NCBI GenBank assembly: GCA_030699385.1
Contig: JAUYMY010000057.1
Span: forward strand, 62,001-126,000
Length of the DNA stretch: 64,000 nt
From: Methylobacter sp.
GTDB taxonomy: Bacteria; Pseudomonadota; Gammaproteobacteria; Methylococcales; Methylomonadaceae
Direction: 5' to 3'
Part shown: piece after piece, positions 45,558 through 59,667 of the stretch
Numbering within the stretch: the first letter of the stretch is position 1
How the letters are laid out: each line of letters begins with the position of its first letter
Made by a program: the position numbers and the translations under genes
Notes under the pieces: generated by a model
Database searches by the model: none
Told to the model about the DNA's origin: nothing
The model's input: only the letters and a program-made list of their open reading frames with translations

Positions 45558-45988
45558 TGAAATTTCAACGCAAAAAAAAGGAAAAAATCGATATATCGAT
45601 GACGCCGATGATTGATGTGGTGTTCTTGTTGTTGATTTTTTTCATGGTGACGACAACCTTCGACCGGCCGACAGAAATCAACATCAAACTGCCCGAAGCA
45701 GAAGGGACGCCGGCCCAGCAAGATGCCAAAACAGTGTCCCTGGTGATTGATGCCAACGGCATTTATTCGCTGATTGGCGATGATGGTTTGCTGCACCCAT
45801 TAAGCGATCAAACCCGAGCCGGCTTAAAACAGGAATTGAGCCGACTTGCGCAGCAGTCAAAAGAGCTGCCGTTTGTCATTAATGCCGATGACAAAACCCC
45901 TAACAAAGCGGTGATGACGGCGCTCGATATTGCAGGTCAAGTGGGTTTTAGCCATATCACCTTTGCGACCGTGCAACCCGCCGAATAA
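45557..45988 (+). CDS. exbD: ExbD/TolR family protein
   Basis: 143-aa single-span protein. The short basic N-terminus (MKFQRKKKEKID) is followed by MTPMIDVVFLLLIFFMV with the conserved proton-carrying Asp. The periplasmic domain covers about 45-143. Its ATG overlaps the exbB stop by one base (TGATG). It is followed by lpxK after 2 bp. Confidence 0.9.
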   Translation: MKFQRKKKEKIDISMTPMIDVVFLLLIFFMVTTTFDRPTEINIKLPEAEGTPAQQDAKTVSLVIDANGIYSLIGDDGLLHPLSDQTRAGLKQELSRLAQQSKELPFVINADDKTPNKAVMTALDIAGQVGFSHITFATVQPAE

Positions 45989-45990
45989 TC

Positions 45991-47055
45991 ATGAAAAAGA
46001 CCTTATCGCGCTGGTTACAGGACATTTGGTATAAAGACCCGTTTATCGGCGTCTGGCTGTCACCGTTCAGTTTTTTCTTCATTGATTTTGTTAAATTCAG
46101 GAAATTCTTGTACCGCATCGGCGTGTTTAAATCATACCGCCTGCCGGTTCCGGTGATTATTGTCGGCAACATCACCGTCGGCGGCACCGGAAAAACGCCG
46201 TTGCTGATCTGGCTGGCCGAACGGCTTAAAGCCGAGGGCTATACACCCGGCATTATCAGCCGGGGCTACGGCGGGCAAGCTAAAGATTGGCCGCAATGGG
46301 TCGATGCAAATAGCCGCGCTGAACAGGTAGGCGATGAAGCGGTGTTGATCGCCCGGCAAACTGGCTGCCCGATGGCGGTGGGGGCGTTACGGGTTGATGC
46401 CGGCAAATTATTGCTTGAACGCGCTGCTTGTAATGTCATTTTATCCGACGACGGCCTGCAACATTACGCGCTGAAACGGGATATTGAAATTGCCGTGATT
46501 GATGGCGAAAGGCGCTTTGGTAACAGCTTTTGTCTACCCGCCGGGCCGTTGCGCGAACCGATAGAGCGTTTACAGAGCGTTGATTTTATTGTCGTTAATG
46601 GCGAAAAATACGAAGATAACGAGCTTTCCATGCATATCGCCGGCAATACGGCGATTAATTTAGTTACCGGTGAACAAAAGCCATTGCAAGAATTTAGCGC
46701 AACGGCTTGTCATGCGCTGGCCGGCATAGGCAATCCCGAGCGATTTTTTAAGCTGCTGGCCGCTGCCGGTTTGACCTGTGAAACGCACAGCTTTCCAGAT
46801 CATCATCAGTTTCAAGTTGACGATATTTCCTTTTCTGTTGTGACAACTGATGCACAATCGCCAATGCCGGTATTAATGACCGAGAAAGATGCGGTAAAAT
46901 GCTTGGATTTTGCAGGCATTGAACACTGGTACGTGCCGGTAAAAGCGGTTCCAGAGGCGGGTTTTTCCGCACAATTATTAAGCCTGTTAAGTGAAAAGAT
47001 AGGACACTTGAACCACAGTCATTCATCTTTAAAAAAGAAATCTCATGAAAATTAA
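45991..47055 (+). CDS. lpxK: Tetraacyldisaccharide 4'-kinase
   Basis: 354-aa inner-membrane-associated kinase that adds the 4' phosphate to the lipid A precursor. The P-loop [18 protein letters not shown] (about 57-74) and [15 protein letters not shown] are family hallmarks. An N-terminal hydrophobic segment ([14 protein letters not shown]) anchors it. The usual order lpxK-(Trm112)-kdsB is interrupted here by a chemoreceptor gene whose start overlaps the lpxK end by 11 bp. Confidence 0.95.
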   Translation: MKKTLSRWLQDIWYKDPFIGVWLSPFSFFFIDFVKFRKFLYRIGVFKSYRLPVPVIIVGNITVGGTGKTPLLIWLAERLKAEGYTPGIISRGYGGQAKDWPQWVDANSRAEQVGDEAVLIARQTGCPMAVGALRVDAGKLLLERAACNVILSDDGLQHYALKRDIEIAVIDGERRFGNSFCLPAGPLREPIERLQSVDFIVVNGEKYEDNELSMHIAGNTAINLVTGEQKPLQEFSATACHALAGIGNPERFFKLLAAAGLTCETHSFPDHHQFQVDDISFSVVTTDAQSPMPVLMTEKDAVKCLDFAGIEHWYVPVKAVPEAGFSAQLLSLLSEKIGHLNHSHSSLKKKSHEN

Positions 47056-49864
47056 CATGCCGATCACTAATGTTGAACATGCTCTAAGTGAGACTGATTC
47101 GATTGTGACCAAGACCGACCTGAAAGGGATGATTACTTATGCGAATGAGGATTTCATTCAAATTTGCGGGTTTAGCAAAGAAGAGCTGATGGGGGCATCG
47201 CACAATATCATTCGCCATCCGGATATGCCGGCAGAGGCTTTTGAGGATTTGTGGAGGTCAATGAAGGCAGGACGCCCGTGGACTGGCGTGGTCAAGAACC
47301 GCTGCAAAAACGGTGATTTTTATTGGGTGCTGGCTAATGTGACGCCTTATTATGAAAATAATAAGTTGGTCGGCTATATGTCGGTACGTAGCAAACCCAG
47401 CCAACAGCAGGTTGCCGAAGCCGCCAAGGCTTATCGGAAATTTCGTGAAGGCAATGCGGATGATTTAAAAATACAGTATGGAAAAGTTGTCAAAAAAACC
47501 TTGTTAGGGCGCTTTCCAAACTTAGAAAATGTCAGTATCAAAGCCCGTTTGTTGATGGTGATTGCTATCATGTCCAGTCTGCTGCTCATTATTGGCGGCA
47601 TGGGCCTGTTCGGTATGAGTAAGGCTAGCGAGGGCTTGCGCACAGTCCATGATGATCGCATGTTGCCGTCAAATTATATTTTTCAAGTTCAGAAACTGCT
47701 GCTGACTAATCGCTTGCATATTGGTGCCGGTTTGGTTCACGCTAATTCTGAGTTGATTCAGAAAAAGCTCATCGAAGTGGAGCAAAATATTGCAGACAGT
47801 AACCGAATTTGGGCGGCGTATATTGGCAGTGGCCTGGATTCAAGCGAAAAAAAGCTGGCCGAGCGGGTCGAAAGTGACATAAACCGCTTTGTTAACGAAG
47901 GCTTGCGGCCGGTTATTTTAGCCTTACGTAATAGCGATATTGCACTGGCCAGTCAACTTATTGATAACAAAGTCAATCCTCTTTACGAACCGCTCAGCGA
48001 AGGCATTCAAAACTTATTGCAGCTACAGGTCAGTATAGCCAAACAAGAATCCGAAGCCAGTCAGTCGCGCTATTACAATACCCGCGAGCTTGCTGGCATT
48101 TTAATGCTATCGGGCGTGGTGCTGGTCTTGTGGTTGAGTTTTTCTTTGTTGCGCTCGATTGCGCGCCCACTGAATGCCGCTATCAGTCATTTTGGTCAAA
48201 TTGCCCAAGGCAATTACAATAATGATATTGAGATTAAGTGCATGGATGAAGTCGGCAAGGTCTTGGCGGCGCTTAAAGCCATGCAAATCAAGCTCGGTTT
48301 TGATGTTGCCGAAGCTAAACGTATTGCCGATGAGCATGTGCGGATAAAAATTGCGCTGGATAATGTCAGTACCGGGGTGATGATTGCTGATAACGACCGC
48401 AACATCATTTATGCCAATAAATCAGTGGAGCGCATATTTAGTAATGCGGAGGCGGAAATTCGCAAACTGATGCCAGGATTTTCTATTGCTAATCTGGTGG
48501 GTATGAATATGGATGCTTTTCATAAGAATCCATCACATCAGGCGCAGCTACTCGCTAACGCTACCGAATCCAACACGGTCAGCGTTAATTTAGGCGAACG
48601 ATTCTTAGTTGTAACGGCCAGTCCGGTCATTAATGAGCAAGGTAAGCGTACGGGCTCGGTAGCCGAATGGTTGGATCGTACCGCTGAAGTGATGGTAGAA
48701 AAAGAAGTGGCGGTTATTTTGGTGGCGGCGGTTATGGGCGACTTTAGCCAACGTATAGCGATGCAGGGTAAGAGCGGCTTTTATCGGGAGTTGAGCGAAT
48801 CCATTAATCAGCTGATGCAAACCAGTGACAGCGGTCTCAATGAAACCGTGCGGGTATTCAATGCCTTATCTCGTGGCGATTTGACTGAGAAAATAACCAA
48901 TCATTATTCAGGCACTTTCGGCCAACTTAAGGAAGATGCCAATTCCACCGTCGATGAACTGACTTATGTTATCCGCCAAATCAAGGATGTCGCTGAGTCT
49001 ATTCATGCGGCGGCCAAAGATATTGCTCACGGCAACACCTCGTTATCGCATCGTACCGAAGAACAGGCGACCAGTTTGCAGCAAACTGCCGCCAGTATGC
49101 AAAAGCTGACGGCAACCGTGCAGCAAAACACCGATAACGCGACTCATGCCAGTGAGTTGGCGGTAAGTGCATCGAATACGGCGGGCAAGGGCGTCACCGT
49201 CATTGGTCAGGTGGTCAGGATGATGGAAGGCATTAATGAATCCTCACGCAAGATTGTCGAGATTATTACGGTGATAGACAGCATTGCGTTTCAAACCAAT
49301 ATATTAGCGCTTAATGCGGCGGTAGAAGCCGCAAGAGCCGGCGAACAAGGCCGTGGTTTTGCGGTGGTGGCAGGTGAAGTCCGTAGCTTGGCGCAGCGTG
49401 CGGCATCGGCAGCTGGAGAAATCAAAAAACTGATTGGCGATTCGGTGGAGAAAGTTGAAGACGGCAGCAAATTGGTCAGTCAAGCCGGAAAAACCATGGA
49501 AGACATTGTTAATTCCATTCATGGCGTCACCGCGATCATGACCAACATTAGTGCCGCGTCGGTGCAGCAATCCTCGGGCATCGAGCAAGTGAACATGGCC
49601 ATTTGCCAGATGGACGATGTCACTCAGCAAAATGCCGCCTTGGTAGAGCAGGCGACCGCCGCCGCAGAATCGCTGGAAGAACAAACGCAACAACTGGCCG
49701 TCTCAGTGACGCACTTTAAAATGGAAGGTGATACGCGGGCGGCAGACGATTTCGTTGATGCCGAACCGGTCATCAAGGAAACTAAAGGCTCCTCTGCCCC
49801 CATCGGCCATGTGGTCAAACTAGACCCGCAATCTTCCAATAGCGGCGGTTGGGAAGAGTTTTAA
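47045..49864 (+). CDS. Methyl-accepting chemotaxis protein with Aer-like PAS domain
   Basis: 939-aa receptor. Order: Aer-type PAS (about 10-115, [33 protein letters not shown]), TM1 (about 168-192), a periplasmic helical region (about 193-350), TM2 (about 352-372), HAMP, a second PAS (about 440-545), then HAMP-like linker and the MCP signalling domain. The hairpin tip is [37 protein letters not shown] (split here from its flanks). The chain ends in GGWEEF, like the pentapeptide that tethers CheR/CheB. Aer-type PAS domains often bind FAD and report redox state. It is inserted between lpxK and kdsB, an unusual setting. No che genes are in the window. Confidence 0.92.
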   Translation: MKINMPITNVEHALSETDSIVTKTDLKGMITYANEDFIQICGFSKEELMGASHNIIRHPDMPAEAFEDLWRSMKAGRPWTGVVKNRCKNGDFYWVLANVTPYYENNKLVGYMSVRSKPSQQQVAEAAKAYRKFREGNADDLKIQYGKVVKKTLLGRFPNLENVSIKARLLMVIAIMSSLLLIIGGMGLFGMSKASEGLRTVHDDRMLPSNYIFQVQKLLLTNRLHIGAGLVHANSELIQKKLIEVEQNIADSNRIWAAYIGSGLDSSEKKLAERVESDINRFVNEGLRPVILALRNSDIALASQLIDNKVNPLYEPLSEGIQNLLQLQVSIAKQESEASQSRYYNTRELAGILMLSGVVLVLWLSFSLLRSIARPLNAAISHFGQIAQGNYNNDIEIKCMDEVGKVLAALKAMQIKLGFDVAEAKRIADEHVRIKIALDNVSTGVMIADNDRNIIYANKSVERIFSNAEAEIRKLMPGFSIANLVGMNMDAFHKNPSHQAQLLANATESNTVSVNLGERFLVVTASPVINEQGKRTGSVAEWLDRTAEVMVEKEVAVILVAAVMGDFSQRIAMQGKSGFYRELSESINQLMQTSDSGLNETVRVFNALSRGDLTEKITNHYSGTFGQLKEDANSTVDELTYVIRQIKDVAESIHAAAKDIAHGNTSLSHRTEEQATSLQQTAASMQKLTATVQQNTDNATHASELAVSASNTAGKGVTVIGQVVRMMEGINESSRKIVEIITVIDSIAFQTNILALNAAVEAARAGEQGRGFAVVAGEVRSLAQRAASAAGEIKKLIGDSVEKVEDGSKLVSQAGKTMEDIVNSIHGVTAIMTNISAASVQQSSGIEQVNMAICQMDDVTQQNAALVEQATAAAESLEEQTQQLAVSVTHFKMEGDTRAADDFVDAEPVIKETKGSSAPIGHVVKLDPQSSNSGGWEEF

Positions 49865-49959
49865 CGGATTGAGGACGCGCCTTTAGCTTAGTGCCCTTTG
49901 CCTTGTTTTAGTTAAAAAATATTCAAAAATAAAATCCACTTTTTAATGACGAGAAAACC

Positions 49960-50154
49960 ATGATAGATAAAAAACTGCTTGATATTTTGGCCTGTCCTTT
50001 ATGCAAGAGCCCGTTGATTTATGACAAGTCCAAGCAGGAATTGATCTGCAAAGCTGACCGTATTGCATTTCCTATCCGCGACGACATCCCTGTCATGTTG
50101 GAAGATGAAGCCCGTGAGTTATCTCTCGATGAAGTCGATGCATTCAGAAAATGA
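49960..50154 (+). CDS. Trm112/YcaR-family protein
   Basis: 64-aa protein with [19 protein letters not shown] and a C-terminal half that includes [18 protein letters not shown], as in YcaR. It keeps the first C-x2-C pair (ACPLC), but only one later Cys is seen (LICKADR), so zinc binding may be incomplete. Usually found directly before kdsB. It overlaps kdsB by 4 bp. Confidence 0.93.
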   Translation: MIDKKLLDILACPLCKSPLIYDKSKQELICKADRIAFPIRDDIPVMLEDEARELSLDEVDAFRK

Positions 50155-50927
50155 GCGTGAATTTCAAGGTGGTTATTCCGGCACGCTACGGCTCGACACG
50201 CCTGCCGGGTAAACCGCTATTAAACATCGCCGGCAAACCGATGATAGCCCATGTCTGCGAGCGTGCAGCTGAAGCCGGTGCTGACGAAATTATTGTCGCG
50301 ACCGACGATGAACGGATTGTTCAGGCAGTCGGCGACTTAGGTTTTAAAGCGCTGATGACCCGTAGCGATCACCAAAGCGGCACCGAAAGGATTGCCGAAG
50401 TTGCACGATGCTGCGGTTGGGCGGATGAGCAAATTATCGTTAATCTGCAAGGCGATGAACCATTGATTCCACCGGTTTATATTCGTGATGTTGCCGAGGC
50501 TTTGGCGAGTCAGCAGCAGGCGGGTATTGCGACGCTGGCCGCTCAAATCAACGATACTGAAGAAATTTTTAACCCCAATGCGGTCAAAGTGGTATTGAAC
50601 AAAAACGGCTACGCGCTTTATTTTAGCCGTGCGCCGATTCCTTGGGAAAGGGATGCATTCACCCGCTCAGGCGGCATGCCAACGGGTAAATTGCCCTATC
50701 TTCGGCATATCGGCATGTATGCTTACACGGTGGATTTTTTAAACCGCTACTGCACTTGGGACGCGTCATTGCTGGAATCGGTCGAAGCGCTGGAGCAGTT
50801 GAGGATATTGTGGCAGGGTGAGGCTATTCGGGTAACAATCGTAGCTAAAACACCGGCTGCCGGTGTTGATACCCAGGAAGATTTATTACGCGTAGAGCAG
50901 GTGTTACGGCAAGTTCATTCATTTTAA
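50151..50927 (+). CDS. kdsB: 3-deoxy-manno-octulosonate cytidylyltransferase
   Basis: 258-aa cytosolic enzyme forming CMP-Kdo for lipopolysaccharide core synthesis. The nucleotide-binding start is [16 protein letters not shown]. Further marks are [22 protein letters not shown] and [12 protein letters not shown]. Normal length. With lpxK upstream, it shows that this is an envelope-lipid locus. Confidence 0.96.
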   Translation: MSVNFKVVIPARYGSTRLPGKPLLNIAGKPMIAHVCERAAEAGADEIIVATDDERIVQAVGDLGFKALMTRSDHQSGTERIAEVARCCGWADEQIIVNLQGDEPLIPPVYIRDVAEALASQQQAGIATLAAQINDTEEIFNPNAVKVVLNKNGYALYFSRAPIPWERDAFTRSGGMPTGKLPYLRHIGMYAYTVDFLNRYCTWDASLLESVEALEQLRILWQGEAIRVTIVAKTPAAGVDTQEDLLRVEQVLRQVHSF

Positions 50928-50968
50928 AGCGGCCAGTAGGCCAAAGTTGTTTTTCAATCGCTTTAAAC

Positions 50969-51005
50969 AAAACAGGGGCGGAATAATAATTCCGCCCCTG
51001 TTTTT
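50969..51005. terminator. Strong terminator after kdsB, possibly bidirectional
   Basis: Stem AAACAGGGGCGGAAT / ATTCCGCCCCTGTTT with loop AATA and five T. It separates kdsB from the convergent SmbP-like gene, and A/T runs on both sides would allow use in both directions. Confidence 0.85.
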
Positions 51006-51027
51006 CCATCAGCTTCAATAATGACTA

Positions 51028-51363
51028 TTACTGACCGGCTTTAATGTGTTCCACAGCGGTCTCTGCATGAGTTGTTGCTACATCGGTATGGCCCAAGTTG
51101 CCATGATCAATGGCTTCTTGCAGTTCTTTAGCGCCTTCATCCAGATGGTTTTTGGGGACGCCTTTGGCGACGATAGAGGCTGCGAGTGCATGTTCTAATG
51201 CCAATTTTGCGTGCTCAACTAAAACCGGCGCGTGGCCGGCTTTGCCATGCGTTACTGCATCAGTGGCGTGTTTTAATGCGGCGACGGCATGTTCTTCAGC
51301 GAAAACAGAAGTACTTAAAAGAAGTAGTAAAGTTGCACATAGCGATGCTAATTTTTTCATCAT
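51028..51363 (-). CDS. SmbP-like small periplasmic metal-binding protein
   Basis: 111-aa protein with a signal peptide (MMKKLASLCATLLLLLSTSVFA). The mature part of about 89 residues is helical with regularly spaced His (HAVAALKHATDAVTHGKAGHAPVLVEHAKLALEHALAAS.. and HGNLGHTDVATTHAETAVEHIK, read as separated His). This matches the style of SmbP from Nitrosomonas, which binds copper and other metals. Copper handling would be relevant to a methanotroph, but that is inference. Confidence 0.82.
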   Translation of the reverse strand: MMKKLASLCATLLLLLSTSVFAEEHAVAALKHATDAVTHGKAGHAPVLVEHAKLALEHALAASIVAKGVPKNHLDEGAKELQEAIDHGNLGHTDVATTHAETAVEHIKAGQ

Positions 51364-51510
51364 TCTTTCCTCATAGTTATGTTTTTGTTTGATTGATTGT
51401 CAATGTTGTCTTTTAAATAACGGCTAAAACTGCCATTAATTGACGGGCGTATTTTTACCATTATGCGATTTATTTTGCAATCCTTTAACGTCACTTAAAT
51501 GCGTAAGCGG

Positions 51511-51531
51511 GCTCCGCTAAATTAGCGGAGC
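51511..51531. terminator. Hairpin after purB
   Basis: GCTCCGCTAA and TTAGCGGAGC form a 10-bp stem 14 bp beyond the purB stop on the minus strand. There is no T-run, so its role as a terminator is uncertain. Confidence 0.4.
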
Positions 51532-51544
51532 GGTGTGTCAACGT

Positions 51545-53656
<2,112 letters not shown>

Positions 53657-53660
<4 letters not shown>

Positions 53661-54958
53661 TCTTCCGCGTTTCCTTCCACGGCTTGACGCTCCATCTTTA
53701 AAAAAGCTTGAAAAGCCGGGTCATCGCTATAAGGCAGCAATAATTCATCGAGTCGTTGCCGCAAGCGATGTTTTTCGTCTTCACCGGCGGGAGGAATTTG
53801 TTTTAATACGGCGTAATAGTCTTCAGCGGCTTCTTCCATATCCAAAAAGCGCTGGCTTTGTTGGGGAATTTCTACGCCTTGTTGGTTTTCGGCAATATCT
53901 TCGATACTTTTGCTGTCAACTTCAACGGGCGCATTTTTCTCTAAATCCCACAACAAACAATCGTCACGACGATACAGTGACTGGATAATAAACGGGGAAT
54001 GGCTGCTGGCGACAAATTGTACTTTAGGAAAAGTATCTAATAAGCGTTCGACGACCTGCTTCTGCCATTTAGGATGCAGATGCAAATCGATTTCGTCGAT
54101 TAATACGATGCCTTCGGTTTGCTTGATGACGTCCGCTTCCAGTTGCGGGTTTAACGTCGCCATCCGGTAAGCAATATCGGCAACCATGCCTATCATGTTT
54201 CTGTAGCCGTCGCTTAGTAGGTGAAAAGGGATGGTTTGTGACTTTCCTTGAATAGCCGTTTCAATGAGAATTTCGTTCCAATCTACATCCCACCATACTT
54301 TTTGCGCTCCAGGAATCATGCTGACGATAGCCTCACGAACAGCCTCTAAAACATGGCGACGTTCTTTTTTCTGTAGAGCGCCCCATTCTTGGGTTTTAAA
54401 CCAGCTGAATAATTGTTCTAAATTAGAGGCAGGATTTAAACAATCTCGGTAACCCAATAACCTGGAATCAGGACTTAAGAATTCAATTTCTTCATTATCT
54501 ATTTTTTTCCATAATCGGCCTGTGCCGTAATAAGCAAGCAAGGGCAATAAAGTATCATTTTGAATTATTTTTTCAGCTATTTTAGAAGTGATAGCTGCAA
54601 TTTCCTTATCTGAATCGTACCCAGGCGCATCCAATATATCCCAATCAAAAGGCTCCTTACTAATGATACCCTGTGCAGAAATCATTAAAAAAAAATTACC
54701 TGTTTCTTTAATGACGGTTTGACCCATTTTTTTTGTTACATAGCGAATATCATCTGGACAAACGAGACGTAAATCGGTTGTTTTTATAATTCTTGGGAAT
54801 CCTTTTAAAAATCCGCTAACAGCCAATGCAAGTGCATCCAAAACAGCGGTTTTACCGCTAGCGTTATCGCCAATCAGTAATGTAAAGCGATCAGAAAAAT
54901 CCAACTTGTATTCCTCAAAACAACGGAACTCTTGAAGTTTTAAAGTATTTATCTTCAT
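53657..54958 (-). CDS. AAA/ABC-type ATPase of a Septu-like defence pair (PtuA-like)
   Basis: 433-aa SMC/OLD-like ATPase. It starts with LKLQEFRCFEEYKLDFS and has Walker A GDNASGKTA (about 30-38). The signature-like helix is LLSDGYRNM, followed by Walker B GIVLIDEIDLHLHPKWQ and the D/H switch SSHSPFI. There is no nuclease (Toprim) domain, unlike OLD proteins. A compact coiled insert separates the lobes. Together with the overlapping HNH gene this fits a type I Septu system. No reverse transcriptase or retron ncRNA is seen beside it. It starts 15 bp after mnmA. Confidence 0.8.
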
Positions 54959-54973
54959 AGATTTTTTCTACAT

Positions 54974-56065
54974 TTATCCATTCGATTTTGACTCAATAAT
55001 CCCGCCGCCCAAGCATATTTCCCCATTGTAAAAAACGACGGATTGTCCTGGTGTAATAGCGCGTTGCGGCTGGTCAAATGTGGCTTTGCATCTGTCGTTA
55101 CCTAGCGGTTCCAAATAACAGGCTTGATCGGCTTGGCGATAGCGAGTTTTTGCGCTGCAACGTATCGCTTCTGTCAACGGCCTATTGCTGCACCAATCAA
55201 GCTGGCTGGCTTCCAGCGTGTTATGCAGCATCAACGGGTGATCGTGGCCTTGGCCGACAATCAGTACATTGTTTTCCAAATCTTTTTCCAGTACATACCA
55301 CGGCTCATCCGGCGCATCTTTAACGCCGCCTATGCCTAAACCTTGGCGTTGGCCGAAGGTGTAATACATCAGGCCGTGATGCTGGCCGATGTACTGGCCT
55401 TCCGGGGTGCGCATTTCGCCGGGTTGAGTTGGCAAATAACGCTGCAAAAATTCGGTGAATTTGCGTTCACCGATAAAACAAATGCCGGTGCTGTCTTTTT
55501 TGCGGCTGTTGGCGAAACCAGCTTTATCCGCCATGGCACGGATTTCGGGTTTATGCAGATGGCCTATCGGAAACAGGGTGCGCGCCAGCTGTTTTTGCCC
55601 CAGCGTGTACAGAAAATAGCTTTGCTCTTTATTGGGGTCTAAGCCCTTGAGCAAAAAGTATTCGTCATTTCTTTCAGCAACTTGCGCATAGTGGCCGGTG
55701 GCGATATATTCCGCGCCTAAATCTTCTATCGCATAATTTAAAAAGGCTTTAAATTTAACGTGTTTGTTGCACAAAATATCGGGGTTAGGCGTGCGTCCAG
55801 CTTTAAATTCGGACAAAAAAACTTCAAACACCTCGTCCCAATATTCGGCGGCAAAATTGACGGTTCTCAGTTCAATGCCCAATTTATCGCAAACTTGTTG
55901 CGCATCGGCTAAATCTTCCATTGCGGTGCAGTATTCGGTGCCATCGTCTTCTTCCCAGTTTTTCATAAACAAACCTGTGACTTGATGGCCTTGTTTTTGC
56001 AGCAATAATGCGGTTACCGAAGAATCGACACCGCCGGACATGCCGACGATTATTTTTTTACTCAT
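54974..56065 (-). CDS. mnmA: tRNA 2-thiouridine(34) synthase MnmA
   Basis: 363-aa enzyme thiolating U34 of tRNA-Glu, -Gln and -Lys. The PP-loop is [15 protein letters not shown] (about 8-22). The catalytic cysteines lie in [12 protein letters not shown] and [12 protein letters not shown]. The start at 56065 gives [12 protein letters not shown]; it overlaps the nudJ end by 8 bp. Normal length. Confidence 0.96.
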   Translation of the reverse strand: MSKKIIVGMSGGVDSSVTALLLQKQGHQVTGLFMKNWEEDDGTEYCTAMEDLADAQQVCDKLGIELRTVNFAAEYWDEVFEVFLSEFKAGRTPNPDILCNKHVKFKAFLNYAIEDLGAEYIATGHYAQVAERNDEYFLLKGLDPNKEQSYFLYTLGQKQLARTLFPIGHLHKPEIRAMADKAGFANSRKKDSTGICFIGERKFTEFLQRYLPTQPGEMRTPEGQYIGQHHGLMYYTFGQRQGLGIGGVKDAPDEPWYVLEKDLENNVLIVGQGHDHPLMLHNTLEASQLDWCSNRPLTEAIRCSAKTRYRQADQACYLEPLGNDRCKATFDQPQRAITPGQSVVFYNGEICLGGGIIESKSNG

Positions 56066-56519
56066 GGTCAATATCGATAAAAGATTTAAGCAAAGATAAG
56101 GGGTGGCGTTGCCCGCTGAGATATTCGTCTATACTAATCATCACCAAGGGACTGCGCAAACGCTGTTGTTCGGCTTTGAGCTCATCGCGTGTCAGCCAGT
56201 GCGTGGCGACGATGCCCTCATCCAGCGGTTGCGCGGGGTTATGTGAATGGCAACGGCCGGAAAAACACACGCGGACAAAGCTCGGGGCATCAGGTTTTTT
56301 CCGCCAGAGCTGTATGGAAATAATGTGCTCGGGTTCAAATTCCCAGCCGGTTTCTTCCTGCACTTCGCGCTTGACGGCGGCAATCAGATCTTCGCCTGCT
56401 TCAAGATGGCCGGCGGGCTGGTTAAATTGTAAACCGCTGGTAGTCTCTTCTTCTACGAACAAAAAGTGTTGGTCTCGCTCAATAACGGCGGCAACGGTAA
56501 CGTGCGGTTTCCAAACCAT
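56058..56519 (-). CDS. nudJ: Nudix hydrolase, NudJ-type phosphatase
   Basis: 153-aa protein, the same length as E. coli NudJ, which also precedes mnmA. The Nudix box is GHLEAGED followed by [13 protein letters not shown]. NudJ removes phosphate from thiamine pyrophosphates and nucleoside di/triphosphates. The ATG at 56519 gives [14 protein letters not shown]. It is the first gene of nudJ-mnmA-ptuA-ptuB-purB. Confidence 0.9.
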   Translation of the reverse strand: MVWKPHVTVAAVIERDQHFLFVEEETTSGLQFNQPAGHLEAGEDLIAAVKREVQEETGWEFEPEHIISIQLWRKKPDAPSFVRVCFSGRCHSHNPAQPLDEGIVATHWLTRDELKAEQQRLRSPLVMISIDEYLSGQRHPLSLLKSFIDIDHE

Positions 56520-56721
56520 GATGCTAAATTCCAACTGCAAAAAGCTGATATTTTACTGGATTTAAAGATATTATGCTGGCAAAAAAAAACCGCCACCAGA
56601 CGTAAAGGCGGCGCTTATTTGGCCTTGACTGGAGTCTGGTTTATTTTGTTGTCATATTAGAGTTGAAATTCGTAGGGATTGGCACTATGTTAGTGCTCAA
56701 CGTATTTTTATTATTACTATT

Positions 56722-57045
56722 ATGTCCGATTTTGAACCATTTAAAGATAGAGACGGTGGCTTGGCGCTGCAGGAAGCTAAGCCTAAGTTAAAAAAACCGC
56801 CTTTATATAAAGTGATCCTGTTAAATGATGATTTTACGCCGATGGATTTTGTCATTGAGATTTTGATGAATTTTTTTGCCATGTCTGAAGAAAAGGCGAC
56901 GCAGGTGATGTTGCAAGTCCATACGCAAGGGGTTGGTGTGTGCGGTCTGTATTCCAAAGATGTTGCCGAAACCAAGGTTTATATAGTTAACGATTATTCA
57001 CGAGAGCATCACCATCCGTTGATGTGCTCGATGGAAGAAGTGTAG
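56722..57045 (+). CDS. clpS: ATP-dependent Clp protease adaptor ClpS
   Basis: 107-aa adaptor that delivers N-end-rule substrates to ClpA. The core [23 protein letters not shown] contains the conserved NDD(Y/F)TPM patch, and [12 protein letters not shown]-like [14 protein letters not shown] follows. The gene is 11 bp before clpA. The 202-bp gap to nudJ includes CCAGAC/GTCTGG symmetry but no clear promoter. Confidence 0.95.
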   Translation: MSDFEPFKDRDGGLALQEAKPKLKKPPLYKVILLNDDFTPMDFVIEILMNFFAMSEEKATQVMLQVHTQGVGVCGLYSKDVAETKVYIVNDYSREHHHPLMCSMEEV

Positions 57046-57056
57046 GTGGAGAACTT

Positions 57057-59330
57057 ATGTTAAGCAAAGAACTTGAAATTACGTTAAATAACGCTTTTAA
57101 AAATGCGCATGACAAACGCCATGAATTCATCACGGTTGAACATTTGCTGTTGGCATTGCTCGAAAACGTGTCGGCGCAACCGATTCTGATTGCCTGCGGT
57201 TGCGATATTAAGGTGCTGCGCGGCCAGTTGACGCAATTTATCGATGAAACTACTTCGCTGATTCCGATGGGTATACAACGGGAAACACAGCCGACCTTGG
57301 GTTTTCAGCGGGTGCTGCAGCGTGCTGTCTTTCATGTGCAAGCCTCTGATAAAAAAGAAGTGTCCGGCGCCAATTTGTTTGTCGCTTTATTCAGTGAGCA
57401 GGATTCTCATGCGGTTTACTTACTGAATAAACAGGATATTTCAAGGCTGGATGTAGTCAATTATCTGGCTCACGGCATTTCAAAAATCGATCCCGATAGT
57501 GATTCGTTAAATAACGCGTCGCCGGAATCCGGCAATGCCGAAGCGGAAGCATCTGGCAGTCCGCTGGATAAGTACGCGACTAATCTTAATGAGCAAGCCT
57601 TGAAAGGCCGGATTGACCCGTTAATTGGTCGGGATGCGGAAGTTGACCGTACTATTCAAACACTGTGCCGTCGCCGCAAAAATAATCCTTTGTTGGTTGG
57701 CGAGGCGGGCGTGGGCAAGACGGCTATTGCCGAAGGTTTGGCTAAGCGAATTGTCGAGGAGCAAGTGCCCGAAGTGCTGATGCACAGCGTGATTTATTCG
57801 CTGGATTTGGGCGCGCTGGTTGCCGGCACTAAATACCGGGGTGACTTTGAAAAGCGGCTGAAAGCCTTATTGAATCAACTGAACAAGGAACCGGATTCGA
57901 TTTTATTCATTGATGAAATTCATACTATTATCGGCGCGGGTTCCGCTTCCGGCGGGGTGATGGATGCGTCTAATTTAATCAAACCGGCGTTGGCTTCCGG
58001 CCAGTTACGTTGCATCGGTTCGACCACATATCAGGAGTTTCGCGGGGTTTTTGAAAAAGATCATGCACTGGCGCGCAGATTCCAAAAAATCGATGTGCTG
58101 GAACCTTCGGTTGAAGATACGATTCTGATTCTGAAAGGGCTTAAATCGCGTTTTGAAGAACATCATGACGTTAAATATTCTTCCGAGGCTCTGCGCGTGG
58201 CGGCGGAATTGTCGGATCGCTATATCACCGACCGACATTTGCCCGATAAAGCCATTGATGTGATCGACGAGGCGGGCGCGAAACAGCGGATGACGGCCGA
58301 GGCTGAGCGCAAACAGCTGATTGATGTGGCTGAAATAGAGGACATCGTGTCCAAAATCGCCAGAGTGCCAGCAAAATCGGTGTCGTCCAATGACATAGAC
58401 AAGTTGGGCAATTTGGAAAAAAACCTGAAAATGCTGGTGTTTGGTCAGGACGAGGCGATTTCTGCGTTGGCATCGGCGATAAAATTATCGCGCGCCGGTC
58501 TGAGAGACAGCCAAAAAACGATAGGTTCATTTTTGTTTGCAGGACCCACAGGCGTCGGCAAAACCGAAGTGACGCGGCAGTTAGCCAAAGTACTTGGCGT
58601 CGAGCTGATTCGTTTTGATATGTCCGAGTACATGGAACGGCATACGGTGTCGCGGTTAATTGGTGCGCCTCCAGGTTATGTCGGATTTGACCAGGGCGGC
58701 TTGTTGACCGAACAAGTGACTAAACATCCTCATGCGGTGTTGCTGCTGGACGAATTGGAAAAAGCCCATCCTGACGTATTCAATTTGTTATTGCAGGTGA
58801 TGGATCACGGCTCATTGACCGATAATAATGGCCGCAAGGCGGATTTTCGTAATATTATTTTGGTGATGACCACTAATGCCGGGGCAGAGGAGGGTAGTCG
58901 CGCTTCTATCGGTTTTACTCAACAGGATCATGCCACCGACAGCTTGAAGGTTATCGAAAAAGGCTTTTCGCCGGAATTTCGCAACCGTCTGGATGCCATT
59001 ATTCAATTTAAGCCGTTGGATATTTCAATTGTCGGGCATGTGGTTGATAAATTTATCTTTGAATTGGAAGCTTTGTTGACAGACAAGCACGTCACGCTGG
59101 CATTAGATCCCGATGCCCGCTTATGGTTGGCGGAAAACGGTTGCGATCCCAAAATGGGCGCTAGACCGATGGCGCGACTCATTCAAGAGAAAATCAAAAA
59201 ACCACTGGCTAATGACTTGCTATTTGGCGATTTGGCGCACGGTGGCCATGTACGGATTTACGTGAAGGATAATGAGCTGAGTTTCGCTATAGAAAGTGCT
59301 GAGGCGATTGTTCCTGAAGCCAATTTTTAA
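57057..59330 (+). CDS. clpA: ATP-dependent Clp protease ATPase subunit ClpA
   Basis: 757-aa AAA+ unfoldase, the E. coli length. The N-domain (about 1-150) docks ClpS. D1 has Walker [11 protein letters not shown] and Walker [12 protein letters not shown]2 has Walker [11 protein letters not shown] and Walker [13 protein letters not shown]. The ClpP-binding IGF loop is visible as [10 protein letters not shown] chose ATG 57057 ([14 protein letters not shown]); the upstream extension overlaps clpS and is not ClpA-like. Confidence 0.96.
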   Translation: MLSKELEITLNNAFKNAHDKRHEFITVEHLLLALLENVSAQPILIACGCDIKVLRGQLTQFIDETTSLIPMGIQRETQPTLGFQRVLQRAVFHVQASDKKEVSGANLFVALFSEQDSHAVYLLNKQDISRLDVVNYLAHGISKIDPDSDSLNNASPESGNAEAEASGSPLDKYATNLNEQALKGRIDPLIGRDAEVDRTIQTLCRRRKNNPLLVGEAGVGKTAIAEGLAKRIVEEQVPEVLMHSVIYSLDLGALVAGTKYRGDFEKRLKALLNQLNKEPDSILFIDEIHTIIGAGSASGGVMDASNLIKPALASGQLRCIGSTTYQEFRGVFEKDHALARRFQKIDVLEPSVEDTILILKGLKSRFEEHHDVKYSSEALRVAAELSDRYITDRHLPDKAIDVIDEAGAKQRMTAEAERKQLIDVAEIEDIVSKIARVPAKSVSSNDIDKLGNLEKNLKMLVFGQDEAISALASAIKLSRAGLRDSQKTIGSFLFAGPTGVGKTEVTRQLAKVLGVELIRFDMSEYMERHTVSRLIGAPPGYVGFDQGGLLTEQVTKHPHAVLLLDELEKAHPDVFNLLLQVMDHGSLTDNNGRKADFRNIILVMTTNAGAEEGSRASIGFTQQDHATDSLKVIEKGFSPEFRNRLDAIIQFKPLDISIVGHVVDKFIFELEALLTDKHVTLALDPDARLWLAENGCDPKMGARPMARLIQEKIKKPLANDLLFGDLAHGGHVRIYVKDNELSFAIESAEAIVPEANF

Positions 59331-59403
59331 GACAACGGCAAATCGGTTATTCAAGAAACTGGCGTTACAAATTTGTCTGGAACAGATTTGTATTTACCCG
59401 AAG

Positions 59404-59450
59404 GGCGTCAGGCAGTAGAGCCTGACGTTAATCCTGTTAACAACAGGATT
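59404..59450. terminator. Two hairpins between clpA and infA
   Basis: GCGTCAGGC/GCCTGACGT (hexaloop AGTAGA, 59405-59428) and AATCCTGTT/AACAGGATT (59430-59450) lie between the convergent ends. The second reaches into the infA stop codon. Neither has a strong T-run, but together they may end transcription from both sides. Confidence 0.45.
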
Positions 59451-59667
59451 AACGCATACGGAAAGTGATGCGGCCTTTGGTTAAATCGTAAGGCGTCATT
59501 TCAACCTTAACGCTGTCGCCGGTCAGGATGCGGATGTAATGCTTGCGCATTTTGCCGGAGATATGTGCAGTCACGATGTGACCATTTTCCAGTTCGACGC
59601 GGAACATGGTATTAGGAAGTGTGTCAATCACTTTTCCTTCCATTTCAATCTGATCTTCTTTAGCCAT
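59449..59667 (-). CDS. infA: Translation initiation factor IF-1
   Basis: 72-aa S1/OB-fold protein that occupies the ribosomal A site during initiation. The sequence [18 protein letters not shown] and [14 protein letters not shown] is highly typical. It lies convergent to clpA, as in E. coli. Confidence 0.98.
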   Translation of the reverse strand: MAKEDQIEMEGKVIDTLPNTMFRVELENGHIVTAHISGKMRKHYIRILTGDSVKVEMTPYDLTKGRITFRMR

